Shown: positions 7,474-15,065 of the stretch, piece after piece
Layout of the letters: every line of letters begins with the position of its first letter
How positions within the stretch are numbered: the stretch's first letter is position 1
Assembly (NCBI RefSeq): GCF_003011925.2
Contig: NZ_PXXU01000031.1
Coordinates: 1 to 39,755, forward strand
Reading direction: 5' to 3'
Source: Nitrosomonas supralitoralis
Lineage (GTDB): Bacteria; Pseudomonadota; Gammaproteobacteria; Burkholderiales; Nitrosomonadaceae
DNA length: 39,755 nt
Translations under genes and position numbers: made by a program
Notes under the pieces: generated by a model
Told to the model about the DNA's origin: nothing
What the model saw: the letters and a program-made list of their open reading frames with translations, nothing else
Databases searched by the model: none

Positions 7474-7877
7474 TGCAGACTGATAAGCAAGGGCGTACGC
7501 TTAGTAATTTATTGAGAGATTTAGCCCAGCAAACATCGAACCTTGTTCGTCAAGAAACAGAGCTGGCTATAGCGGAAATGTCGGAAAATAGATCTGAAAT
7601 CCAGCGCGATTTAGTGGGCTTGGCAATGGGCGCCGGATTGTTATTGGTTGGTCTTATTTATATTCTAGATGCTGTTGTCTATGGACTCGCTGAAATATTG
7701 CCACCTGATTATTCACCCTGGCTGGCGGCACTGATTGTGGGCATGGTAACAAGTCTGATTGGATACATGCTGATTGTGTTTAACAGATCAAGTCTGAAGT
7801 CGAGAAGCTTGGCACCTCGAGTAATGAATTCATTAGAACGAGATAAAAATATGGTGGAAGATAAAATAAATGGATAA
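7473..7877 (+). CDS. Phage-holin-family membrane protein (PF07332, YqjE-like)
   Basis: A 134-residue inner-membrane protein. A helical cytoplasmic start (LSNLLRDLAQQTSNLVRQETELAIAEM, typical of this family) precedes two membrane spans, about residues 50-72 (LAMGAGLLLVGLIYILDAVVYGLA) and 82-105 (WLAALIVGMVTSLIGYMLIVF). The family is named for resemblance to holins, but members such as E. coli YqjE are chromosomal membrane proteins of unknown role. AGGGGG precedes the start, inside the end of the upstream gene. It overlaps the next gene by 8 bases (ATGGATAA). No phage gene lies nearby, so a lysis role is not implied. Confidence 0.85.
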   Translation: MQTDKQGRTLSNLLRDLAQQTSNLVRQETELAIAEMSENRSEIQRDLVGLAMGAGLLLVGLIYILDAVVYGLAEILPPDYSPWLAALIVGMVTSLIGYMLIVFNRSSLKSRSLAPRVMNSLERDKNMVEDKING

Positions 7878-8403
7878 TGGGCACAGAGACCCTCGAGAAA
7901 TAGAAGCTGATATAGAAAAAACGCGTAACCATATCAGCGAGACACTTGATGACATTCAGGATTGCCTTGTGCCGGATCAATTGTTGGAACAAACTTTTCA
8001 TTATTTTAGTGACCAAATATTGGGAAGCAGCAATTTTTCTGCAAACTTGTTGATAGAAGTAGCAAAAAAAAATCCGACTGCAACAGCATTAATTGGCTTG
8101 GGAGTGGGATGGCTTATCATTTCCGGAAAACATAATAAAGCTGATACCCAAGTTGCTGGTGAAAATAAAGACACTAATTCAGATGAAACGGTAAGTAGAA
8201 ACAGAAAAAAAGAGTATCTGATGAGCAATGCAAAAAACGAACCTGGATCTGTCGATGATTCTGTTTCCAATCGGTGCAACGGTAAACCGGTAGAACATGT
8301 ACGGGAAAAATTGCATAAACAGCCATTAGTCTTGATTGGAGTGGGTGTGGCATTGGGAGCGGCTTTGGGTATGCACCTCACTTCGAAATATCGTAAGGAC
8401 TAA
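7870..8403 (+). CDS. DUF3618 domain-containing membrane protein
   Basis: A 177-residue protein. Its start carries the DUF3618 signature: PREIEADIEKTRNHISETLD, then DIQDCLVPDQLLEQTF. Two short hydrophobic segments follow, at about residues 73-93 (NPTATALIGLGVGWLIIS) and 154-171 (PLVLIGVGVALGAALGMHL), separated by a charged, disordered loop. DUF3618 proteins regularly sit beside DUF883-like and holin-like genes in proteobacteria. The joint function is unknown, and membrane or envelope stress is the usual guess. It is the last gene of the three-gene overlapping operon. No clear terminator follows in the 120-base convergent gap. Confidence 0.82.
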   Translation: MDNGHRDPREIEADIEKTRNHISETLDDIQDCLVPDQLLEQTFHYFSDQILGSSNFSANLLIEVAKKNPTATALIGLGVGWLIISGKHNKADTQVAGENKDTNSDETVSRNRKKEYLMSNAKNEPGSVDDSVSNRCNGKPVEHVREKLHKQPLVLIGVGVALGAALGMHLTSKYRKD

Positions 8404-8526
8404 AATCGTTTTTCCACAACTATTCTGTTAGATAATATTTATGTTCGCTAGCGATACTATGTATCTATTCGCTGCTAAATCCCTAATTTCATTTTTGACG
8501 GCATCCCTCATACAGCCTTACAGGCT

Positions 8527-8898
8527 CTACAGGCGTCCGGTTTTTTTCAATCGCCGACTAACCATTCGATGGTAGAGTGACGACAGTAATGGTCGAATCA
8601 CGGGTAAACCAATTAACCAAGCCAATGGTTTTAATAGAGATACTCTGGACATCAGCAGAATATAAGCATCTAATTCAGATAATATCTGCTGCTGCTCATC
8701 ACGAACATGCAACTCAGTTAGAGCCTTGTGGGGATCAATTCCGATGTCACGTAGATAGCTATTCTGTCCGGTGATGTCGAACCAGCATATATCTTCCGCA
8801 TTTTTCCCCGCCAGCTTCTCGTAGTTTTCTCGATCCTTGATACAACTGGGACATGCGCCATCATAATAGACGGTAATCCCTTTCTTTTCTTCACTCAT
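8527..8898 (-). CDS. DCC family thiol-disulfide oxidoreductase-like protein (DUF393)
   Basis: A 123-residue protein. The family-defining motif appears as VYYDGACPSC (Asp13, Cys16, Cys19), a thioredoxin-like C-P-x-C site. ICWFDITGQNSYLRDIGID and the ELHVRDEQQQILSELDAYI block follow, both typical of PF04134. The C-terminal third is hydrophobic (LLKPLAWLIGLPVIRPLLSSLYHRM) and may lie on the membrane. Start choice: the frame extends upstream to 8961, but the ATG at 8898 has AAGGGA 7 bases before it and matches family length. The biochemical substrate of DCC proteins is not established. It is the third of three minus-strand genes after bolA and a small membrane protein, possibly one transcript. 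Confidence 0.85.
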   Translation of the reverse strand: MSEEKKGITVYYDGACPSCIKDRENYEKLAGKNAEDICWFDITGQNSYLRDIGIDPHKALTELHVRDEQQQILSELDAYILLMSRVSLLKPLAWLIGLPVIRPLLSSLYHRMVSRRLKKTGRL

Positions 8899-8996
8899 TA
8901 TTATATCCCTTCGATCAGGCACAAAAAATCTGTCAATGACCGGGTAGAAATTAACATACATAAAAAGTACAAGCCGACAACGAATGTGTTATTGGG

Positions 8997-9464
8997 CTAC
9001 CGTTTGGATAAAGCCTTATACATACCTGCGGCAGAAACACCGAAGACTACATGAGCCGCAATAGTAATCCAGTCTCGCGTTGCAACAAACCACGGGAAAA
9101 TAATAACAAAACCATACATATTGATAATAAAAAGTGCTAAGCCATATAAACTGCCCACGATCAGCGAGTTTTTTATATCAAGATGGCGTATCAGCGAGGA
9201 AAGTACTATAGCGTAGATGATTGAGAGGCCAAAGTGGACCCCTGTGGCAATGAACATAATCTGCCAGTCCAATGTTGCTGGGGTTGATAATACTTCCTGT
9301 CCCAATACAATCGCAGCAGCAAAATGTGCATCCCGATATAAAATCCAAGGCAGCACATCCCAGAATGACCACCAGAGCAATATCTGTGCAATGGTTGAAA
9401 ATATACTTGCAGCCAGCCCTGCATAAAACGCATCTAACCAGAATTTAGGTAACTGAGTTAGCAT
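8997..9464 (-). CDS. Small integral membrane protein, four predicted spans, function unknown
   Basis: A 155-residue hydrophobic protein. Likely spans: residues 10-38 (FYAGLAASIFSTIAQILLWWSF), 68-90 (IMFIATGVHFGLSIIYAIVLSSL), 98-125 (NSLIVGSLYGLALFIINMYGFVII) and 130-150 (WITIAAHVVFGVSAAGMYKAL). I do not recognise a named family. Relatives are sometimes labelled symporters, but at this length with four spans a transporter is unlikely. Histidines inside or beside spans (GVHFG, AAHVVFG) could bind metal or haem; this is speculation. No clear Shine-Dalgarno sequence precedes the ATG. It lies between bolA and the DCC gene on the same strand with gaps of 47 and 98 bases. Confidence 0.7.
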   Translation of the reverse strand: MLTQLPKFWLDAFYAGLAASIFSTIAQILLWWSFWDVLPWILYRDAHFAAAIVLGQEVLSTPATLDWQIMFIATGVHFGLSIIYAIVLSSLIRHLDIKNSLIVGSLYGLALFIINMYGFVIIFPWFVATRDWITIAAHVVFGVSAAGMYKALSKR

Positions 9465-9511
9465 AAAATTTTAATCGACTCGATATAATTTAATATGCGG
9501 CTATTACAAAT

Positions 9512-9826
9512 TTATTTTGATTTTGATCCTCCCAGGCATGGCGGAGAATGATTGGGCGTTCCGCTCTTCTCAAACCATTCTTCACTAGTCATTGTGTGCA
9601 AAACGAGCGCATGAATGGAGTGAGCAAGTTCCTCAGCTAGGATTTCGTTGATCATTCGATGGCGGACTAAAAGTAATTTTCCATTGAATTCATCCGAAAC
9701 GATCGTCACCTTGAAATGAGATTCTGATCCCTTCGGTACATTGTGCATATGACTTTCATTGGTTACTTTCAGGAATTGGGGTTGCAGAGATTGAAGTTTG
9801 GTTTCGATTGAATTTTTTATATTCAT
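9512..9826 (-). CDS. bolA: BolA family protein
   Basis: A 104-residue protein with the full BolA pattern: [59 protein letters not shown] with the conserved RHR, then [14 protein letters not shown] and the SPPCLGG tail that matches canonical BolA (SPPCRG in E. coli). Family knowledge: BolA proteins pair with monothiol glutaredoxins to bind a [2Fe-2S] cluster through conserved His/Cys and influence iron homeostasis, envelope shape and biofilm formation. No glutaredoxin gene is in the window. Ribosome binding site is weak (GAG at 9 bases). Three phased 10-base repeats lie immediately upstream. Two minus-strand genes follow. Confidence 0.93.
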   Translation of the reverse strand: MNIKNSIETKLQSLQPQFLKVTNESHMHNVPKGSESHFKVTIVSDEFNGKLLLVRHRMINEILAEELAHSIHALVLHTMTSEEWFEKSGTPNHSPPCLGGSKSK

Positions 9827-9840
9827 AATATGCTCAATTT

Positions 9841-9870
9841 AATGTCGTCCAATGTTGCCTAATGTTTCCT
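9841..9870. repeat. Three tandem 10-base repeats upstream of bolA
   Basis: AATGTCGTCC, AATGTTGCCT and AATGTTTCCT follow each other without gaps, 15-44 bases upstream of the bolA start codon. All share AATGT and a pyrimidine-rich end. The 10-base period places each copy on nearly the same face of the helix. It may be a binding array in the bolA promoter or leader, or a chance short repeat. Confidence 0.35.
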
Positions 9871-10062
9871 GTGAAAAATTCAGAATATCCCATTTAGACC
9901 CAATTGTCCCATGCGATTTCAATCTGTGATGGGGTTAGAATGGGAAGTTGTACAGAAGCCTTCTGTTTTTATTTTGGTGTTGGTGGTTAGGAATGTGGCA
10001 AGTTGCTTATATTTGTCCATGTCTTAGAGATATAGCGACAGTGACGCTGCCGAAGAAAATGG

Positions 10063-10986
10063 TTACATCAGAACACCATTCTTGGGTCCTAACGACGGAG
10101 GAATTGAGGATTCTCCAAGTTGCTGGCGCAAGTCAATCTCGATATTCCGGCAAATGGAAGACATCGGAATATCCTCTAGTTTTCGTTCGAATGGTTCTTC
10201 TGTGCGGCTTCCGATGCGCTCTGTAATGGTAAAAATTGTAGCCAGCACAACATACATCGGGAAGGCTCCCCATCCGAGGTGCTGAACAAGTCCGTATGGG
10301 AGCAGCAAAACGAAAATCCAGACGAAGGATTTGGTGAAAAATTCGTATTGGCGTGGCAGAGGCGTATTTTTAATCCGTTCGCAACTTCCCTGAGCCGCAA
10401 AAAACGCTTTAATGGATTCCATGAGCCCAAAGACATAGGCTTGCTGCTCAATCCATCCAGACATCTTCAGCTCATTTAACCGCTGGGATTGTCGATGATT
10501 CAATAATGTCGCTTTATTGACTGCCTTATTCAGTTCCTGAAATTCTAAATCCGATAAAAATGGTTTCAACTCATCCCGGGTTTCTTCCTGCCGCAATTGC
10601 AAGCGAAGCGCATTAAGAAAAGCCAAATGTCGGTAGATAAGTTTGCCATGAATATTTGCTGACGTCTCTTGAAATGCTTGTTTCTCTTTTTCGGGACATC
10701 GGACATATCCCATAATCTGTGAGGCAAAATTTCGAGAGGAATCCGTTAAATCACCCCAGGCAGTTCTGGCTTCCCAAAATCGATTGTATACCTCATTATT
10801 TCGGAAACCGAGCAGTATAGCCACGGTGATTCCAAAGACACTGATTTCGCTATCGGGAATGGTCATGTGCTCAAAGAAGAAGTATGAATTCAGAGCACAT
10901 ATCAGATACCCATATATAAGAAAAAACAGAATATTCCATCCTTCTATTTTTAAGATCCAACTAAGCTGTACAGTTCGAACAATCAT
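10063..10986 (-). CDS. Bestrophin-like anion channel family membrane protein
   Basis: A 307-residue protein of the bacterial bestrophin (RFP-TM, PF01062, older UPF0187) family. Key stretches: ISVFGITVAILLGFRNNEVY, then NRFWEARTAWGDLTDSSRNF, the most conserved family motif, and the channel-lining RIKNTPLPRQYEFF. Spans lie near residues 18-38, 47-65, 213-235 (SFVWIFVLLLPYGLV) and 240-258 (AFPMYVVLATIFTITERIG), matching the four-span fold. Family knowledge: bacterial bestrophins form pentameric channels; characterised members conduct cations or anions, so the ion here is not determined. GGGA precedes the ATG by 8 bases. It is single, with no operon partner. Confidence 0.9.
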   Translation of the reverse strand: MIVRTVQLSWILKIEGWNILFFLIYGYLICALNSYFFFEHMTIPDSEISVFGITVAILLGFRNNEVYNRFWEARTAWGDLTDSSRNFASQIMGYVRCPEKEKQAFQETSANIHGKLIYRHLAFLNALRLQLRQEETRDELKPFLSDLEFQELNKAVNKATLLNHRQSQRLNELKMSGWIEQQAYVFGLMESIKAFFAAQGSCERIKNTPLPRQYEFFTKSFVWIFVLLLPYGLVQHLGWGAFPMYVVLATIFTITERIGSRTEEPFERKLEDIPMSSICRNIEIDLRQQLGESSIPPSLGPKNGVLM

Positions 10987-11282
10987 AGATTAATCCCGGT
11001 TTTTTTTGTTCTATCGTTAAAGTACATCAGCCTAGTCTATATTAAATTCATGAACCGTCTAATAAAGATACGGAGAATGTAGAGAAAAAGCTTCCAAGAT
11101 TTCTCGTTTTAAATAAACATGATTACCAGATTAAAATTGAATTGTAATTCTTTCCATAGGATTTCAAATATACTGTTACTCATGTGTGGACTGCACACTT
11201 AGGAACAATTATTCATATCCATTTTTCAGTGGCACTATTTACTGCCAAACTTTTTAAGTAACCAAGAACGGAGGAGTGATTT

Positions 11283-11939
11283 ATGTCGTTACGCATTAAT
11301 GATCAAGCACCCAATTTTCAAGCAGAAACTACGCAAGGAAAGATTGATTTCCATGAGTGGATTGGAGATAAGTGGGCGGTGTTATTTTCGCACCCTAAGG
11401 ATTTCACCCCGGTTTGTACAACAGAATTAGGCTATATGGCCAGCATTCAAGCAGAGTTTGATAAACGCAATACTAAAATTATTGGTCTTAGCATTGATCC
11501 GCTCGATGATCATCAAAGATGGCTGAAAGATGTTGAAGAAGTCGGTGGTTCACCCATTCGCTATCCAGTAATTGCAGATACGGATCTTCATGTGGCCAAA
11601 CTCTATAATATGTTTCCTGCGGATGAAACGGGTTCAGCGGAAGGGCGAACAGCGGTGACGAATGCAACTGTGCGTTCCATATTTATCATTGGTCCAGATA
11701 AAAACATCAAACTGATGATGACTTATCCCATGACTACCGGTCGTAATTTTAATGAGATCTTGCGTGTACTTGACTCAATGCAGTTAACCGCAAAACACAA
11801 AGTTGCAACACCTGTGAACTGGCAGCAAGGGGAAGATGTCATTATCGTGCCTTCGGTTAGTAATGAAGAAGCTGAGAGGATTTATCCCGAAGGTTGGAAA
11901 ACAGTAAAACCGTACCTTCGTAAGGTAAAGCAACCATGA
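11283..11939 (+). CDS. 1-Cys peroxiredoxin (Prx6 subfamily)
   Basis: A 218-residue peroxiredoxin. The active site is HPKDFTPVCTTELG with peroxidatic Cys45 and the P-x3-T-x2-C geometry. This is the only cysteine in the protein, so it is a 1-Cys enzyme with no resolving cysteine. The C-terminal extension (TPVNWQQGEDVIIVPSVSNE onward to EGWKTVKPYLR) is the Prx6/AhpC-TSA long form. It reduces hydrogen peroxide and organic peroxides in the cytoplasm, with a thiol donor supplied from elsewhere. A strong ribosome binding site (CGGAGGAGT) precedes the ATG. It is a single gene; no OxyR site was recognised by eye. Confidence 0.94.
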   Translation: MSLRINDQAPNFQAETTQGKIDFHEWIGDKWAVLFSHPKDFTPVCTTELGYMASIQAEFDKRNTKIIGLSIDPLDDHQRWLKDVEEVGGSPIRYPVIADTDLHVAKLYNMFPADETGSAEGRTAVTNATVRSIFIIGPDKNIKLMMTYPMTTGRNFNEILRVLDSMQLTAKHKVATPVNWQQGEDVIIVPSVSNEEAERIYPEGWKTVKPYLRKVKQP

Positions 11940-12262
11940 TCCAATGATAATACATTTCTGGATACTTCGATAAAACGACAAATATTGATTAACAATGCGG
12001 CGAAAATAATTTGACTGGCAAACTAGAATGACAATTTGCACACAAGCTATTTCTGAATTGAACTTATGTAGAACTGCCTGCGGGTTAAGTCGCTGTACCT
12101 CATATTTTTTAGGCATCATGGCCAGAGTCAACCAGCGCACCGATTAACCTGTGCTCTGTACTTATGTCCGGGTACAAGTGAAGCGATTCATGGGGTTTAG
12201 CTGGTTGTCTTAAAGGAAAAAACCTTTATTTTCGGTATTAGCCGCGACCGGAAGCTAGTAAC
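11940..12262. other. Intergenic region before the decayed GGDEF-EAL gene
   Basis: About 320 bases with no convincing gene. Given the wreck that follows, part of it may be former coding DNA of the lost N-terminus, but I could not recognise protein-like stretches. A minus-strand frame crossing the peroxiredoxin gene was judged a shadow. Confidence 0.4.
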
Positions 12263-12787
12263 TCTACTGTCCACATCGACCTGGATCATTTTCAGGTTAT
12301 CAATGATTCACTAGGGCACGATGTGGACGATCGAGTATTGCAGGAAATAGCGATCAGGGGCACTGTTTGATTTTGTAAATCACCAAAAATGAATTGATAG
12401 AAAATGTTAAGGAAACGATCAAGACACTGCAGCAACTTCGTGCAATGGGATTAGAAATTTCAGTGGATGATTTTTGCGCCGGTTATTCTAGCCTGAGTTA
12501 TCTTAGACGCTACCAGATCGATACGCTGAAAATCGATCGTTCATTGGTGTGCGACATTCGCGATAATCCCGACAATACTGCGATCGTCTCTGTCATCCTC
12601 GCTATGACATGGCTTGAAGATACAAATGTTCGTCGAGGACGCGGAAACTGAGAATCAGCTTAATTCCCTGGCGTCAAAGAGATGTTCTCACTTTCAGGGA
12701 TTTTATTTCTTCAAGCCGCTGTTGGCTGCAGAGATAGAAAGCAGGATGGGGAATCATTTATCCGTAGATCCCCATTTCTTGCCTTGA
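12263..12787 (+). pseudogene. Decayed GGDEF-EAL (cyclic-di-GMP) gene with internal deletion and frameshift
   Basis: Three blocks in different frames form one recognisable wreck. Block one (about 12263-12370) reads VHIDLDHFQVINDSLGHDVD then DRVLQEIAIRG, the start of a GGDEF domain, and hits TGA at 12368. Block two (12379-12610) reads ITKNELIENVKETIKTLQQL, then VDDFCAGYSSLSYLRRYQID and TLKIDRSLV, the second half of an EAL domain. Only about 20-30 bases separate them where roughly 200 or more codons are expected, so the GGDEF signature itself and the EAL motif are gone. Block three (about 12612-12787) continues the EAL domain in another frame: HGLKIQMFVEDAETENQLNS, then QGFYFFKPLLAAEIESRM. A frameshift near 12600-12612 joins blocks two and three. 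No functional enzyme can be made. It lies between peroxiredoxin and a LysR gene. Confidence 0.88.
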
Positions 12788-12970
12788 TCGAGTAGTGAGT
12801 TAAGGGAAGGTAATGTAAGAATCCAACTAAGTGCCATTTATGATCCATAGCGATACCTATGTAACCTTATTGGTTGCTCAAATCGCTGAATTTAATTTTT
12901 AATCGTAATCATCGCGTGATAACGTTTCATAATCATTGAGCTTGAAATTGGATTTTGACTGAAGCTCAGC

Positions 12971-13882
12971 CTATTTTAAAGATTGATCCCAGTAAGGTAT
13001 AGCTCCAAAGTATTCGGATAGGAAATTGATAAAAGCGCGTATCTTGATGGGCAAATGCCTGCTTGGGAGATAACAGGCATAAATATGACGCTCTACCGAT
13101 AGATATTCTGGCAGCGCGATCTGGAGTCGCCCCTTTTGTAATTCCATGCCAATAGTATAAGAAGGTAGCAAAGCGATTCCTAATCCGTGAAGAGCTGCCT
13201 GAGCCAGTGCATCATTATCATTGATACGTAGAGTTCCTGATATTGGAACCTTGATTTTGCCCTTTGGTCCGCTGAAACGCCAGTAACCCTGTTCGGCTGA
13301 AAGCGCACAATCGAGACAGTTATGTTTTTCCAGATCTGCTGGCGTCTGTGGCATGCCCCATTGCTGGAAATACTGAGGGGTCGCGCACAATATGCGACGC
13401 ACAGGCGCAATCTTGCGCGCTACTAGATTCTGATCAGGCTCGTTTGTCACGCGAATTTGTACATCATATCCTTCTTCTATCAAATCACCCGGATGATCGG
13501 TAATGGTCAGGTCAATTTTGATCTTAGGATAACGATCAAGAAAACACGGAAGTGCCGGTGCGACATGACGCGTTCCGAAAGAGCTCGATACACTCACTTT
13601 GAGGGTGCCGCGCGGCTCAGCATGAAGGCTGTTGACTGCCCGTTCGGCATGTTCAGCTTCTTCCAGGATGCGAGTTGCGTGTTCTGAAAGCGCGACACCT
13701 GTCTCAGTCAAACTAAGATGCCGAGTACTGCGCAGAAATAATCGCGTACTGAGATCCTTCTCAAGTTTGGCTACGGCCTTACTCACCGCTGCACGAGAGA
13801 TGTCCATACGCCGCGCCGCTTCCGAAAAACTTCCTGCTTCGGCAACTCGAGCAAAGATTACGAAAAGATTAAGATCTTGCAT
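12971..13882 (-). CDS. LysR family transcriptional regulator
   Basis: A 303-residue LysR-type regulator. The winged helix-turn-helix lies in residues 1-60 (MQDLNLFVIFARVAEAGSFS, then EAARRMDISRAAVSKAVAKL and LFLRSTRHLSLTETG). The substrate-binding domain runs from about 88 to 295 (GTLKVSVSSSFGTRHVAPAL onward). It has the look of the large group with SxSxxFG-type openings often annotated AaeR or DhcR-like, but the effector cannot be read off. Start choice: the frame extends 20 codons further to 13942, yet the ATG at 13882 gives the exact family start and has AGGATA about 9 bases upstream. It is divergent from the small membrane peptide gene at 14206; a LysR-like palindrome lies between them. 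Confidence 0.92.
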   Translation of the reverse strand: MQDLNLFVIFARVAEAGSFSEAARRMDISRAAVSKAVAKLEKDLSTRLFLRSTRHLSLTETGVALSEHATRILEEAEHAERAVNSLHAEPRGTLKVSVSSSFGTRHVAPALPCFLDRYPKIKIDLTITDHPGDLIEEGYDVQIRVTNEPDQNLVARKIAPVRRILCATPQYFQQWGMPQTPADLEKHNCLDCALSAEQGYWRFSGPKGKIKVPISGTLRINDNDALAQAALHGLGIALLPSYTIGMELQKGRLQIALPEYLSVERHIYACYLPSRHLPIKIRAFINFLSEYFGAIPYWDQSLK

Positions 13883-14205
13883 ACTATCATTGTATCCTAT
13901 ATGGAAACAAAATGTTTCGTTTTTTTGGACTTCTCTCAGCAATAACCACTCTGTATTATGTGTTCCAAGGTGAGATATTTAGATTTGTCGGAGAAGTAAT
14001 TAGGGTTGTTATTGTAATTAAATAACTAATATGTATCGAACCTTAATTGGCTCGCTCTTGATCACTTAAGGTGATGTGCTGTTAGGTTGTTCAATCAGTA
14101 TTTTATTGTCAACCATTAAGAGCGTATTAGTAATGGGGTTATTTCTGTAAGTCAGTCGGACATTTATGCTGCTTGCAAATATGACCAATAAAAGGAGTAA
14201 AATCA
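13883..14205. other. Divergent intergenic region between LysR and small membrane peptide genes
   Basis: About 320 bases. It holds the GTTAT-N9-ATAAC palindrome at 14008-14026, the phrase TGTCGGAGAAGT (about 13986) also found near 5090, a good -35-like TTGTCA at about 14107 without a clear -10 partner, and the strong AAAGGAG site of the next gene. Confidence 0.45.
14008..14026. promoter_or_regulatory. Possible LysR-type operator
   Basis: GTTAT (14008-14012) and ATAAC (14022-14026) form an inverted repeat around 9 bases, satisfying the T-N11-A rule of LysR-type binding sites. It lies in the divergent spacer next to a LysR gene, the usual location for such sites. AT-rich DNA makes chance matches common, so this rests on position as much as on sequence. 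Confidence 0.4.
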
Positions 14206-14415
14206 ATGGAAACTAGAGAGTTAATAAAAGCACCTCAATTAATTTTGGTTTATGCAATTACAGTCCTTTATACAATCACGTTCACCTTGGCGGCAGTTGT
14301 AACGACGTCTACTGGTCATGCGATAGGTAGCCCACAAGACATGCATCAGATTGCCAAGATGGAACCAAATAACCTTAATTATCCTCAAGTAATAAGGAAT
14401 GGTAGTTCAGGTTAA
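14206..14415 (+). CDS. Small single-span membrane protein, function unknown
   Basis: A 69-residue protein with a strong ribosome binding site (AAAAGGAG, 8 bases before the ATG), which argues that it is real. Residues 10-35 form one hydrophobic span (QLILVYAITVLYTITFTLAAVV), followed by a polar tail of about 35 residues (TGHAIGSPQDMHQIAKMEPN onward) likely outside the cytoplasm. It could alternatively be a long signal peptide with a small secreted tail. No family recognised. It is divergent from the LysR gene and may be its target, since LysR regulators often control the gene they face. A long non-coding stretch follows. Confidence 0.6.
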   Translation: METRELIKAPQLILVYAITVLYTITFTLAAVVTTSTGHAIGSPQDMHQIAKMEPNNLNYPQVIRNGSSG

Positions 14416-15065
14416 ACCTGATATCGATCATGCCTCCGTGTTTGTAATCAAGTAATTGATGGTGAGAGAACATAATAATTCTCAACGGGGGCATTTGAAC
14501 GAATACGGCTTCGTCAATACAAAAAACGATGAGCTATGAAGCTATGTAGGTATTCTCAACTAGGGGCCAACGCTGGAATTATCCTCTGTTGGTGTAAAAA
14601 GTCAGGGCTAAATTTTCGGTGAGCAATATCGTCACTTCTCAACTTATCAGTGAGAATTTTCCTAAGTTCATTGCAACATTTTTTTTAAATCGTTTAAGTA
14701 TCGTTTGGTAGCGCTTTGTCATCTCGAATTGCCTGCAGTAAGATATCTTCCACTTTGCCGATCTGGTCCATCGTTAACCCTTAAATAATTGGTTTGCATT
14801 GAGTTATTCCTGATGTTGGTGACCCACCTTTCTGACATATATTTGGCGCAAACTTGATTTGCCACCGTCACATCCATTCCATTTCAGCTAAAAAGACTTT
14901 CGGTGCCTGATTCATTAATCATCAGGTCAGCTACTGAAGGCTGTAAGAATTTTCTCTCCGATTGAATTTGAAAGAGCGTATTATCACTGATAGGAGGGGT
15001 CAACTGGTACAGCATGACTCAAACTGATAAGTCTCCAGAGTAGTCGAGCAGACTCAAGACAGTTA
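14416..15065. other. Non-coding region before the cyclic glucan synthase gene
   Basis: About 650 bases without a convincing gene. Seen: the octamer TTCTCAAC three times (14479, 14553, 14636), twice followed by a run of Gs; a weak hairpin TTCTCA/TGAGAA at 14636-14656 followed by TTTT; a doubled AGCTATG at about 14532; a 25-codon minus-strand frame (14694-14771). A strong AGGAGG at 14992-14997 is followed by a 9-codon frame (MTQTDKSPE) at 15014-15043. It may be partly decayed former coding DNA. Confidence 0.4.
14694..14771 (-). other. Tiny protein-like frame, possible remnant
   Basis: A 25-codon frame on the minus strand reads MDQIGKVEDILLQAIRDDKA then LPNDT, with AAGGG 6 bases upstream of its ATG. 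The amphipathic, charged composition looks like a natural helix rather than random translation, but the length is too short to assign. It may be the tail end of a lost gene, a short peptide, or chance. Confidence 0.2.

Noticed and set aside
6215..7877. Phage lysis cassette (wall hydrolase plus holin)
   Set aside because: The hydrolase has its own Sec signal peptide, the holin-family protein belongs to the chromosomal YqjE-like group, and no phage structural, replication or integrase gene is near.
8997..9464. Sodium symporter annotation for the 155-residue membrane protein
   Set aside because: Four spans and 155 residues are far too small for a solute:sodium symporter, and no symporter motif is visible.
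9948..10226. 92-codon plus-strand frame overlapping the end of the bestrophin gene
   Set aside because: Trp/Cys-rich translation, antisense to the well-matched bestrophin C-terminus, no ribosome binding site.
11784..12140. 118-codon minus-strand frame across the end of the peroxiredoxin gene
   Set aside because: About 150 bases are antisense to the conserved C-terminus of peroxiredoxin; the translation is Cys/aromatic-rich and matches no family, and no ribosome binding site supports its start.
13632..13973. 113-codon plus-strand frame opposite the LysR helix-turn-helix region
   Set aside because: It is the antisense shadow of a strongly conserved LysR DNA-binding domain, with a Ser/Arg-rich composition typical of such shadows.
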